NCBI GenBank assembly: GCA_947165465.1
Contig: CAMVAM010000001.1
Coordinates: 62,001-126,000, forward strand
Length of the DNA stretch: 64,000 bases
Source: an uncultured Candidatus Saccharibacteria bacterium
GTDB lineage: Bacteria; Patescibacteriota; Saccharimonadia; Saccharimonadales; Saccharimonadaceae
Direction of reading: 5' to 3'
The notes under the pieces are model-generated. The model saw nothing but the letters and a program-made list of their open reading frames with translations, made no database searches and was not told the origin of the DNA. Positions 25,899 through 35,000 of the stretch are shown here, piece by piece. The position numbers and the translations under genes are program-made. Numbering within the stretch: the stretch's first letter is position 1; each line of letters begins with the position of its first letter.

Positions 25899-26096
25899 AT
25901 GAGCGTACTATTTATGACTTCAGAAAGGAGTGTAGATGTCGTGAACAAAACCATGTCAACGATTTTTGGAGGAAATATGGTGGCTGAGCCACTAGGGGTT
26001 AAACTAACCCCCAAACCTACTGAGGTTCCACCTTCCGATAATAAAATCGTGCCGTGTCATGCTTCCGATCAGCACACTGCGAAATTGAAGTCATAG
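25899..26096 (+). CDS. Candidate minigene 3 (65 residues)
   Basis: ATG at 25899 preceded by AGAAAGGAT (25884-25892) at 6-nt spacing, 2 nt after candidate 2. Two further internal Shine-Dalgarno-ATG pairs lie at 25922-25938 and 25967-25980. The peptide begins MSVLFMTSERSVDVVNKTM and matches nothing I know. Lies wholly opposite the predicted minus RNA. Confidence 0.3.
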   Translation: MSVLFMTSERSVDVVNKTMSTIFGGNMVAEPLGVKLTPKPTEVPPSDNKIVPCHASDQHTAKLKS

Positions 26097-26356
26097 GAAC
26101 GACTTTTCCATATCCATCTGGACATATGGTCGCATCTGTAGCCAGCTTGAACTGACTTGGGAAAACGAGAAATCCGATTCTTACCAAAGGTGCCCCTCCC
26201 TTCTTGGGTAAGATTTTCGCATTTTTGCGAAGCCCTGTATTATTAAATTGCGGCTCTTGTGGAAGAGCCACAAGAACAAAGATGGGATGAAGCAGATTGC
26301 CTCATCCGTACAGAGCATTATACATCATTTCATAAGGCATGTCAACACTATTTTAA

Positions 26357-26424
26357 TAAAAACTAAAATATCTGATTTTTTCGACAATTCGGAAAGTCTC
26401 AAAAATCAAATATTTTAGTTTTTA
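26357..26424. terminator. AT-rich inverted repeat after COG2426 gene
   Basis: AAAAACTAAAATAT...GATTTTTT pairs with AAAAATCAAATATTTTAGTTTTT over about 23 bp, overlapping the stop codon of the minus-strand gene. T-runs on both sides make it a likely bidirectional terminator. Confidence 0.7.
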
Positions 26425-26877
26425 TCCGACAAGTGATGTTACGCCGTAAGTAATTAATAATACAATAATTCCAGCGATAAATACGCCTGCGGTAATGGCA
26501 AGCATCGATGGCTTCTTTTTCATTTTGAAACAGCTTGCGACGAGAGCGCCGGTCCAGGCGCCGGTACCTGGCAGTGGGATTGCGACGAGTAAGATCAGCC
26601 CGGGCCAACCATATTTATCGATTTTGTCGCGATTCTTGTCGGCTTTTTTCTCAAGCCACGCCACCAGTTTTTTGGTGTGCTTTTTATCCCGGAGAAAGTT
26701 AAAAATGTGTTGAAGCAGAATCAAGATGAACGGAATCGGCACTAAATTTCCGATAATTGCAATCGCGGCCGCCGCGAGTGGCGGAAGCCCCATACCGACA
26801 CCAATCGGCAGAGCTCCACGGAGCTCAATTACCGGCACCATTGCAACGAAAAACGTCGTTAGAATCGCTTCAATCAC
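26422..26877 (-). CDS. COG2426-type small membrane protein (Sm_multidrug_ex family)
   Basis: 151 residues with four predicted membrane segments. ELRGALPIGVGMGLPP near residue 18 and GLILLVAIPLPGTGAWTG near residue 95 are the two signatures of this family. It is often labelled small multidrug exporter, but transport has little proof. It starts with an ATGA overlap on gatB (26874-26877), so it is the last gene of the gat operon. Confidence 0.85.
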   Translation of the reverse strand: MIEAILTTFFVAMVPVIELRGALPIGVGMGLPPLAAAAIAIIGNLVPIPFILILLQHIFNFLRDKKHTKKLVAWLEKKADKNRDKIDKYGWPGLILLVAIPLPGTGAWTGALVASCFKMKKKPSMLAITAGVFIAGIIVLLITYGVTSLVG

Positions 26878-28286
26878 TTGAGTTTATCCCGCAGAATTTG
26901 TTGTACTGCTGATGGGTTGGCTTTACCTTTCGACTCTTTCATTACCTGGCCCACCAAGAATCCAATTACTTTTTCTTCTCCATTTCTAAAGTCGTCTTGC
27001 GCTTTTTTCGTTTCCGGTTTTGCCAGCACGGCGTCCACAATCGCTTCGAGCGCACCGAGATCATTTTCCTGAATCAATCCAAGCTCTTTTGCGATAGCCT
27101 TCGTGTCACGACCTTTCATTTGTGGATCGAATAGTCTTAAGAATACTTCCTTAGTCGCAGTTGAGCTAAGCTCTTTCTTCTCGTTCATTTCGGCAAGGTC
27201 GCTCAGCTTCTTCACATCTGGCAAATCATTCAAATATTCGGCCGACTTTTCCTCAGCAAGTAATACTGATGTAAACAAATTCGAAATAATCGTAATATGC
27301 TTTTCGTCGATACCATTTAGTTTTTCCATCAGCTCTGGATAATCGAGTAAAATCTCCAAAATGTCGGTTGGAATCTTCCCGTTAAACTTTTCGCGATAAT
27401 CAGATGGCATCATCGGAAGCTTGGCAGCTTCATCATTAATGAATTGTCGGGAAAGATTGATTGGTGGAATGTCTGGCTCCGGCATGTAACGGTAATCCTT
27501 TGCCTCTTCCTTTGAGCGCTGACCGGTAGTTTTGCCGGTAGCGTCGCTCCAGCCACGGGTTTCCTGCACGACTTTTTCGCCGGCTTCGAGAATCTTGGTT
27601 TGCCTTGCGATTTCATATTCCACGGCTCTTTCAACTGAACGGAAAGAGTTCAAATTCTTCACTTCCGCCCTGGTGCCGAGCTTGTCGGAACCTTCCGGCG
27701 CAATCGAGACATTTACATCAAAACGCATGTTGCCGTTATACAAATCGCCATAAGTAACCTTGGCAAAACGCATTAATCTCCAAAGCTCCTTGCAATAATC
27801 GTGTGCGTCTTTGGCGGAATGGATATCCGGCATCGAAACGATTTCAATTAGTGGTGTGTCTACACGATTCAAATCAACTAATGAATAGTTGTCAAAATGG
27901 GTTAACTTTCCAGCATCACCTTCAAGATGTGCGTGCTCGATACGAATCTTAGTCCCGGACGGGAGCTCTACGTAGCCCGCACCAATAATCGGGTGATAGA
28001 ACTGTGTAATCTGATAGCCTTTTGGTGAATCCGGATAGAAATAATGTTTACGATCGAAGCGCGAGCTAGCATTAATTTCGCAGTTCATCGCCTTGCCGGC
28101 GCGAATGGCGAATTTGATTGCTTCTCCGTTTAACCTTGGGAGCATGCCCGGGAGCGCATAACAAACCGGCGACACGCAAGAGTTTGGTTCTTTCCCGCGA
28201 GCGTCGTTATCAACTTCGGAAAACAACTTGGTTTTAGTCGAAAGCTGTACGTGGCATTCAATGCCGATAGTAGGGTAGTATTTCAT
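26874..28286 (-). CDS. gatB: Asp-tRNA(Asn)/Glu-tRNA(Gln) amidotransferase subunit B
   Basis: 470 residues. IGIECHVQLSTKTKLFS at the start, SFRSVERAVEYEI, YRYMPEPDIPP and the C-terminal YqeY-like tail (FLVGQVMKESKGKANP) are diagnostic. GatB binds the mischarged tRNA and activates it with ATP, using ammonia from GatA. Order here is gatC-gatA-HEPN-like gene-gatB-COG2426 with overlapping ends. Presence of the complex implies Gln-tRNA and/or Asn-tRNA are made by transamidation. Confidence 0.97.
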   Translation of the reverse strand: MKYYPTIGIECHVQLSTKTKLFSEVDNDARGKEPNSCVSPVCYALPGMLPRLNGEAIKFAIRAGKAMNCEINASSRFDRKHYFYPDSPKGYQITQFYHPIIGAGYVELPSGTKIRIEHAHLEGDAGKLTHFDNYSLVDLNRVDTPLIEIVSMPDIHSAKDAHDYCKELWRLMRFAKVTYGDLYNGNMRFDVNVSIAPEGSDKLGTRAEVKNLNSFRSVERAVEYEIARQTKILEAGEKVVQETRGWSDATGKTTGQRSKEEAKDYRYMPEPDIPPINLSRQFINDEAAKLPMMPSDYREKFNGKIPTDILEILLDYPELMEKLNGIDEKHITIISNLFTSVLLAEEKSAEYLNDLPDVKKLSDLAEMNEKKELSSTATKEVFLRLFDPQMKGRDTKAIAKELGLIQENDLGALEAIVDAVLAKPETKKAQDDFRNGEEKVIGFLVGQVMKESKGKANPSAVQQILRDKLK

Positions 28287-28705
28287 TAGATTGCTCCTAA
28301 GTCTTTAAGTGCTTGTTTATATGTTTCAATTGCGTTCTGAGCCTGCTTGAAGGTTAATTCATAATCGTTTTCGTGTGCAATCATATTGCGAATCTTGTGT
28401 ACGCGCCACACTGAATCGATATTCGAAAATTTGGTGCCACATCTCTTTAAACGGTCACCCATCGTTTTTCCCGGAACTCCCATTTCAATCAAAGCACGAT
28501 CGAGTAACTTGTCACAATTAATAATAGCGAGCGGAAAAGTGGCGGCATTTTCGCGATCTAGTTTGTTTTCGATTGAAAGAAAGCGTGCTTGATATTCTTT
28601 CGTGTCGAATCTATGCCCGCGCTTACCAGTTAATCCAAAAGCAATAAAAAGGAATATACCGATAATAATTATCGCAATAACAAATGCTACAGCCCCACCA
28701 TCCAT
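28286..28705 (-). CDS. Membrane-anchored HEPN-like protein inside gat operon
   Basis: 139 residues: an N-terminal membrane helix (AFVIAIIIIGIFLFIAFGL) then a helical domain. The segment VHKIRNMIAHENDY carries R-N-x3-H, the active-site pattern of HEPN ribonucleases, followed by a helix with AIETYKQAL as in HEPN folds. HEPN proteins cut RNA or serve as non-catalytic helpers. It lies exactly between gatA and gatB, touching both by one base. The link to tRNA amidation is inference; the HEPN call rests on one motif and helix order. Confidence 0.5.
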   Translation of the reverse strand: MDGGAVAFVIAIIIIGIFLFIAFGLTGKRGHRFDTKEYQARFLSIENKLDRENAATFPLAIINCDKLLDRALIEMGVPGKTMGDRLKRCGTKFSNIDSVWRVHKIRNMIAHENDYELTFKQAQNAIETYKQALKDLGAI

Positions 28706-30075
28706 TATTTAAGCTCCTTACTAAACTCGATTAATGCTTTATCGCTACGTCTTGGCCCTACGAGTTGCAGACCAAGCGGTAAACCATTTTTAGCTTTCCC
28801 TACCGGTACGGAAAGCCCTGGTACACCGGCGAGGTTGAGCGACACGCTCATCAAATCTTCGAGATACATAGCAATCGGATCATTGACTTTTTCGCCGAGC
28901 TTAAAGGCATAGTTTGGTGAAACTGGGGTAAGGATGAAATCGCACTTCTTAAAGGCTTCTTCGTATTCTTTAACAATCAAAGTTCTGGCTTTGGCGGCTT
29001 TTAAGAAGTAGGCATCATAAAAACCGGACGACAATACGAAATTTCCAATCATAATACGGCGTTTGTTTTCCGGCATAAAGCCTTCGCTTCTGGTGTTTTC
29101 GTAAAGCGCTTCAAGATCTTTTGAATTATCAGAACGGAAGCCATAACGCACGCCGTCATAGCGAGACAAATTCGACGTCACTTCAGCCGGCACAATAATA
29201 TAATATGCTGCTAAAGCGTATTTTAAAGTCGGCATGTCGAGCTCGACGATTTCGTAACCTTTTTTCTTTAGCTCTTCAGTTTTAGTCTTAAGAGCTGCGC
29301 GAATTTCGGCATTCACGGAATCGTTGTCAAAATCTTTTACTACACCAATTTTCTTCGGTTTTTTAACTTCGGATTTCTCGTAAAAGTCCGGAAGTGTAGT
29401 CATATCTTTTGGGTCTTGACCAGCCGCAATCGACATCAGCAAGTCCATATCTTCTGGCGTCTTTGTAAAGAAGCCCATACAGTCGGTCGATGAAGCCATT
29501 GCGACAACGCCATAACGTGAAACAGCACCATAAGTCGGTTTGAGGCCATAAACACCGTTAAATGAGGCCGGCTGACGAATTGATCCACCAGTATCTGAAC
29601 CGGTTGCAAATTCTACAATATCAAGCGCTACAGCCACCGCAGAACCACCGGATGAACCACCGGCGACACGTTCCTTGTCGTAGGCATTTAAGGTCGGACC
29701 AAAGTATGAATTTTCAGTCGATGAACCATGTGCAAAGGCATCGAGGTTGGTGCGACCAATCAAAATTGCGCCCTCGGCTTCGAGCTTCTCGACCGAAGTA
29801 GCGGTGATTGGTGAAGTAAAACCCTCTAGGATATGAGCTGAAGCAGTTGTCTCACCTTCTGGACTCAAGTAATTATCCTTAATCGCAAATGGCACACCAG
29901 CAAGTTTTCCGACTTTTTCGCCACGTGCGATTCTTTCGTCGATTTCCTTAGCTTTCTTTAAAGCACCCTCTTCATTTAGGAATGTAAAAATATTGTATTC
30001 TTCATACTTCTTGGCTTTTTCAAGCGCTTCTTTTACAAGTTCAGTTGCAGTGATAGTTTTATTTGCAGTTTTCAT
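28705..30075 (-). CDS. gatA: Asp-tRNA(Asn)/Glu-tRNA(Gln) amidotransferase subunit A
   Basis: 456 residues of the amidase-signature family. The catalytic Lys is in VPFAIKDNYL near residue 77. The Ser-Ser pair is in GGSSGGSAVA and SDTGGSIRQPA around residues 140-165. It releases ammonia from glutamine for GatB. Overlaps gatC by one base and the next gene by one base. Confidence 0.97.
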   Translation of the reverse strand: MKTANKTITATELVKEALEKAKKYEEYNIFTFLNEEGALKKAKEIDERIARGEKVGKLAGVPFAIKDNYLSPEGETTASAHILEGFTSPITATSVEKLEAEGAILIGRTNLDAFAHGSSTENSYFGPTLNAYDKERVAGGSSGGSAVAVALDIVEFATGSDTGGSIRQPASFNGVYGLKPTYGAVSRYGVVAMASSTDCMGFFTKTPEDMDLLMSIAAGQDPKDMTTLPDFYEKSEVKKPKKIGVVKDFDNDSVNAEIRAALKTKTEELKKKGYEIVELDMPTLKYALAAYYIIVPAEVTSNLSRYDGVRYGFRSDNSKDLEALYENTRSEGFMPENKRRIMIGNFVLSSGFYDAYFLKAAKARTLIVKEYEEAFKKCDFILTPVSPNYAFKLGEKVNDPIAMYLEDLMSVSLNLAGVPGLSVPVGKAKNGLPLGLQLVGPRRSDKALIEFSKELK

Positions 30076-30362
30076 TACAACACCTTTGGCACTTTAATTT
30101 GATGATCTTTTTCTTCTTTAGTTAATGCGAGAAGTTGTTCACGGTCGGCATCTTGCTTTATTATTTCATCATCACGCCAGACGTTTTCCATTTCAAAAAC
30201 CTGATAAGTCGGCTCGATACCATCAGTATCAAGCTTGTCGAGCTCGGAAATATAATTAATAATGTTTTTTAAATCTCCCGTCAGCGATTCGGTTTCCTTA
30301 TCGCTTAAAGAAAAATTTGACAATTTTGCCAAATGCTTAATAGTCTCGCAGTTAACTTCCAT
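30075..30362 (-). CDS. gatC: Asp-tRNA(Asn)/Glu-tRNA(Gln) amidotransferase subunit C
   Basis: 95 residues. IKHLAKLSNFSLSDKE at the N-terminus, then DLKNIINYISELDKLDTDGIEPT and a short C-terminal tail, are typical of GatC, the belt that joins GatA and GatB. First gene of the operon. TGCTATAAT (TATAAT at 30370-30375) ends 7 nt before the ATG, predicting a leaderless mRNA. Confidence 0.95.
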   Translation of the reverse strand: MEVNCETIKHLAKLSNFSLSDKETESLTGDLKNIINYISELDKLDTDGIEPTYQVFEMENVWRDDEIIKQDADREQLLALTKEEKDHQIKVPKVL

Positions 30363-30378
30363 ATCTTAAATTATAGCA

Positions 30379-32019
30379 CTATTTGAGATTTTTAAAGAGG
30401 ACTTTTTTGATACTTCTAACAATTGGTTTTACTTCTTCAAGATCGAGGAAGAAACTGGCAACGCCATAAACGATAATAGAAACGCCAGAGATTAAGAAGA
30501 ATTTCGGAATCGTAATCACGAGTGATGAGTCGGTCGCCATCAGAGGGATAAACTTTGTCAGTGAGAAGGCAACACAGCCGGCAATTACGGTTGCAACAAT
30601 AATCTTAGCGAGCGATTTCCAGAATTCTTTGTTCAAGATGCGGTTATTTGAACGGCGCTGTAATATGAATAATAATATAGCAATTTCGATCAGGGCACCG
30701 AGCGACTGCGCCATACCGAGCCCGTCTACGCCGAGTCCCATAAAATAGAACCAGACCGAAAATGCAATCGTGAGGCCAATCGCCACAATCGAAACTCGAA
30801 ACGGCGTCTTGGTGTCTTGGTAGGCATAGAAACCACGCGATGCGATATGAAAAATCGAACGGGCAAAAATCGCGATACAGAGTGTGCCGAGTACCGACGC
30901 AATTGTGCCGTTGCTATCGTTATTACCGATATTCGAAATAAAGCTCACCACGTACCCACGCGTAAAGAATGCAATCGCTGCAATCGGGAGCGAAATCCAA
31001 ATAATCATCCTAAGGGCTTTTCTAAACGTATTAAAGAATTCGTTATCGTCACCCGCACCCAGCTCTTCCGTTAATTTCGGGAAGAAAGCTGTAGAAATCG
31101 CGACACCAATTAAATTGACCGGCATTTGGTGAAGTGATGAAGCCTGGTTAAATGAACGTACTGCACCGGCACCCATACGTGAGGAAAGATTAGTGTTTAC
31201 AATTGCGTTGACGTAATCGATTCCCTGATCCAAAGAGCGGGCCGGAAGTAGTTTCAAAATGGTGCGAAAACCCTGATTCTTCCAATTAATTTTGAAATTA
31301 TAGTCAAAGCCAAGGCCGAATAAACCAATGAGCGAAACTATGAGCTGCATGACGGCACCGAGGATCACGCCAAGTGCGACGCCCATGATGCCACCCTCAA
31401 AAATCTGCACGCCGAACAGATTAATTCCACCCGTGAACCAAGTGATACCAATAATAATACCAATATTATATATAGCCGGCGCGAAGGCATAAAATACAAA
31501 TCGCCCCACCGCTTGCTGGATAGAAGTTAGAACTGTCGCGATACTAAATAGGAACGGGTTTATCGCAATCACACGCGTCATGTTAATGGCGAGAATCATG
31601 CCGGATTCATCAAGGCCCGGGCTAACCACGTAGCGAATGAGTGGCTCCGCGAAAATCATAATTAAAATGCTAGCAGTAAGAGTAAGCAGTGCCAAAAGAT
31701 TGGTTAAACTTGCCGACAATTCCCACGCGGATTTCTTATTGCCGGTCGCAAGACGTTGGTTAAAAACCGGGATAAACGAAACTGCAAGTGCACCCGAAGT
31801 CAGAATAAAAAACATGAAATCCGGGATCGTAAACGCGGCCGTATAGGCATCAATACCAGTCGGGTAGGTGCCAAGATAGTATGAGTTTAAAAGACGATCA
31901 CGAAATAGTCCAAGTAACGCCGAAATCAGAGTGGAACTGGCCAAAACTACGGCCGCAGCTTTGACCGACATTTTCATATTGGCAAGCTGAACCACGGACT
32001 TAAATCGGAACTTTTTCAT
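30379..32019 (-). CDS. murJ: Lipid II flippase MurJ
   Basis: 546 residues with about 14 membrane segments of the MVF/MATE-like fold. The N-terminal FRDRLLNSYYLG and the SSLHQMPVNLIGVAISTAFFPKL stretch match MurJ. It moves lipid II across the membrane for peptidoglycan synthesis. The -10 box TGTTATAAT (TATAAT at 32027-32032) ends 7 nt before the ATG. This promoter faces the leaderless promoter of PBP1A, so the flippase and the synthase that uses its product share a 33-bp control region. Confidence 0.93.
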   Translation of the reverse strand: MKKFRFKSVVQLANMKMSVKAAAVVLASSTLISALLGLFRDRLLNSYYLGTYPTGIDAYTAAFTIPDFMFFILTSGALAVSFIPVFNQRLATGNKKSAWELSASLTNLLALLTLTASILIMIFAEPLIRYVVSPGLDESGMILAINMTRVIAINPFLFSIATVLTSIQQAVGRFVFYAFAPAIYNIGIIIGITWFTGGINLFGVQIFEGGIMGVALGVILGAVMQLIVSLIGLFGLGFDYNFKINWKNQGFRTILKLLPARSLDQGIDYVNAIVNTNLSSRMGAGAVRSFNQASSLHQMPVNLIGVAISTAFFPKLTEELGAGDDNEFFNTFRKALRMIIWISLPIAAIAFFTRGYVVSFISNIGNNDSNGTIASVLGTLCIAIFARSIFHIASRGFYAYQDTKTPFRVSIVAIGLTIAFSVWFYFMGLGVDGLGMAQSLGALIEIAILLFILQRRSNNRILNKEFWKSLAKIIVATVIAGCVAFSLTKFIPLMATDSSLVITIPKFFLISGVSIIVYGVASFFLDLEEVKPIVRSIKKVLFKNLK

Positions 32020-32052
32020 GTTTATTATTATAACACGTGCTATAATAATTAT

Positions 32053-35000
32053 ATGGCTAAAAAGAAAAGAGTGGACGTTATTTTGCCATCAAATGAGCCT
32101 AGAACACCTAACAGTAAAAAGGCCGTTCGAGTCGCTAAAGAATCAGATAAAAAAGCGATGAAAATTCGCATAGATGATTTAAATGACGAGAAGGTCGAAA
32201 AGGCGCCTGAGGTTACCGAGAAAAAGGTCGTGAAGACGGCCATTAAAGTCGCGGAACCTGAGGAAAAACCTAAATCTGCAGCAAAAATTGCAGACGTTAG
32301 ACCGCTGATGAAGCCAGGTGCAAAATTAGCAATGGCTAACAAAACTGTAGAGAAGCCTAAAGCAGAAGCTGAGGCTGATATTAAAGAAGATAAGGTGTCC
32401 GAGGAGATGGCTAAAGCAAAAAAATCTAAGAAGAAGCAGTCAAAACCAAAGAATAGTTTGGGCTTTTTTGCTAGGTGGCGTGAACGCCGCAAAGCCAAAA
32501 AAGAGGCCGAAGCTCGCCGCAAGGCCGAAGATCTCGCTTCCTTACCAAAGGAACCAATCAAGAGATTCTTTGCTCGCCTTCACCCGAAGCGCGTCTTCCG
32601 TTGGTGGTTCTCATGGCGTGGCCAAAAAGCCATCCTTAAATTTATCGGCACATGTTTCCTACTCTTAGTCATCTTTATTGCCGGTCTCTTCCTTTACTAC
32701 AAAAAGGACCTCGACGAAATTCGCCTTGATGAAATGTCGATTAATGAAACGGTCAATACTTATCTCGACCGCAACGGTGTATTGCTTTGGAAAGATACCG
32801 GTAACGAGAACTATCGCCTTGTAGTTGATAGTGAAGAAATCCCGGAAATCATGAAGCAAGCCACTATCGCCATCGAGGATAAGAATTTCTACAACCACAT
32901 CGGCGTAGACTTAATCGGTCTTACCCGTGCATTCTTTATGACGATTACCGGTAAGCAGGTTCAGGGTGGCTCAACTCTTACTCAACAGCTCATCAAGCAA
33001 GTCTACTTCGCTGACGAGGCTGCTAGCTCTAACCGTGGTGGCCTTTCCCGTAAAGTAAAGGAGCTCATCCTCGCTATCGAGCTTGAACGCATGTATTCAA
33101 AGGATGAAATCCTCACGATGTATCTCAATCAATCGCCATATGGTGGTCGCCGTAACGGTGTTGAGTCCGCTGCTCGTACCTACTTTGGTAAGTCTGTAAA
33201 GGATTTGACTCTGGCTGAATGTGCACTGCTTGCCGCTATTCCGAATAACCCGGCCGTTTTCAACCCATATAATGAATGGGGTCACGATCAATTGATTTGG
33301 CGTCAACAACACACGCTAGACGTGATGGCCGAACTCGGTTACATTACAAAGGAAGAAGCTGAAGAGGCCAAGGCCGTCGATATCTTGGCTACCATTAAGC
33401 CGGAATCCAGCCAGTATGCTGACATGAAAGCTCCACACTTTGTGCTTGAAGTTAAAAAACAGCTTGAAGAGAAATATGGTATTTCTACGATGCGTGCCGG
33501 TGGTTGGACTATCATCACGACGCTCGACTGGCGTCTCCAAGACATCGCCCAGGATGCAGTTAATGTCGGTATGGAAAAAGCCGCTGTTACAAACCGCACC
33601 AACAACATGGCGCTCGTTTCTGTTGATGTTGAGACCTCACAAGTTGTCGCCATGGTCGGTTCCGCTAACTTCTCGAACAAAGCCTTCGGTGAGCTAAACG
33701 TAACTACCGATTCCCTCATCGAGCCGGGTTCATCAATCAAGCCGATTCTCGACTATGCCCCGCTCTTTATGCAACGTGACGGCATTAACTATGGCCCAGG
33801 CACGATTTTGAAAGACGAAAACATTGATAAGCTCTATTGTAATGGTGCCAGAAGAAACTGTATGACGAACGCTACCAACACCTTCTATGGCAACGTTTCG
33901 ATTCGTTTCTCACTTGGTCACTCTCTAAATATTGCCGCCGTAAAAGCACTATATATTAATGGTATCGACAACTCACTTAAAGTTGCTCATGCACTTGGTG
34001 ACGAAACCTATTGTAAAGATCGCAGTGGCTACGGCCTCTCCATCGCTATCGGCTCCGGTTGTGGTGTCCGCATGGTCGAACACGCCAACGCCTACGCTTC
34101 CCTTGCCCGTGGCGGTTCATACAAACCACTCAGCTATGTGCTTGAGGTAAAGAACTCCGCTGGTGATACGATTGAAAAATGGACCGACTCTCCGGCAACC
34201 CGCGTAGTGGATGAACAAGTGGCTTACATGGTCTCAAGCATTCTTAACGATAGAGGCGCTCGCTGGGCTAACAGCACCACCGGCTTCCTCATTCCGAACG
34301 TCTGGACTGCTACTAAGACCGGTACTACCACCACCGCCAGCTCCACCACCGTTAAGGACTCTCTCATCGAGAGCTATTCACCTGCACTTTCCACGTTCGT
34401 TTGGAACGGTAACGCAGACGGTTCCGGCTTCGCGGTCGGCTCCGGTGACCCTGTGAGATTTGCTGTCCAAAGATATATGGATAGAGCTCACAACGAGGTC
34501 TACATTCCAGAAGGCAAATATGTTGCAAACCAAGGCATGGCACAGCCAGCCGGCATGAAGCGTTTGACTGTCAATGGTCAAAACGACATATGGCCGAGCT
34601 GGTACGACCCCAGTAAGAACTCGGGTGTCACTAAGGAAACGTTAGTCTTCAACCGATATAACTATCTCTTAGCTTCATCCTGTACTCAAGAAGCCTTCAA
34701 GATTGGTATCGAAGTTAACAAAGTGATTGACCCGATTACAAAGAAAGAATCTTACAACGTTCCGGAACCTTATAATAACGAAGTCAGCGATCCGTGTACC
34801 TATTCACCACCGTCCGTATCACTCTCGACCTCCGGCAATCAAATCATCGCCACGATTCGTAAAGGCTCAAACTCTATCACCGGTTACACCTTATACGTCG
34901 ATGGCGTCGAGAATAATGCCATCTCGGTCGGCTCCAATGGCGTCATCTACGGATACACCCTGAACGGCACCGAAAAGCACCTCAAAATCATGATTTCGGA

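Larger units (their letters stand above)
25611..26310 (-). ncRNA. Predicted about 700-nt minus-strand transcript, unknown RNA
   Basis: A perfect sigma-70 promoter (TTGACA at 26340-26345, 17-nt spacer, TATAAT at 26317-26322) and a strong terminator at 25610-25637 bound a stretch with no convincing long gene. The 5' end forms a 10-bp hairpin (GGATGAGGCA...TGCTTCATCC). Next come mutually exclusive stems CTTGTGG/CCACAAG and GGCTCTT/AAGAGCC, then hairpins TTCGCA/TGCGAA and CCGAGT/ACTCGG near the 3' end. Several pyrimidine tracts (CTCCTTTCT, ATCCTTTCT, CCTCC) copy the usual anti-Shine-Dalgarno tail of 16S rRNA. A 20-codon ORF (ATG at 26305) and an 84-codon GTG ORF (26017-26271) are open but have no ribosome binding site. 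No signatures of tmRNA, RNase P or SRP RNA were found. Confidence 0.45.

Noticed and set aside
25621-26310. tmRNA on the minus strand, based on GGAGGTTCAACCTCC near the 3' end
   Set aside because: The apparent T arm lacks the invariant 53-61 pair with a 7-nt loop, no matching 5' acceptor strand exists about 350 nt upstream, and no tag sequence ends in a typical LAA.
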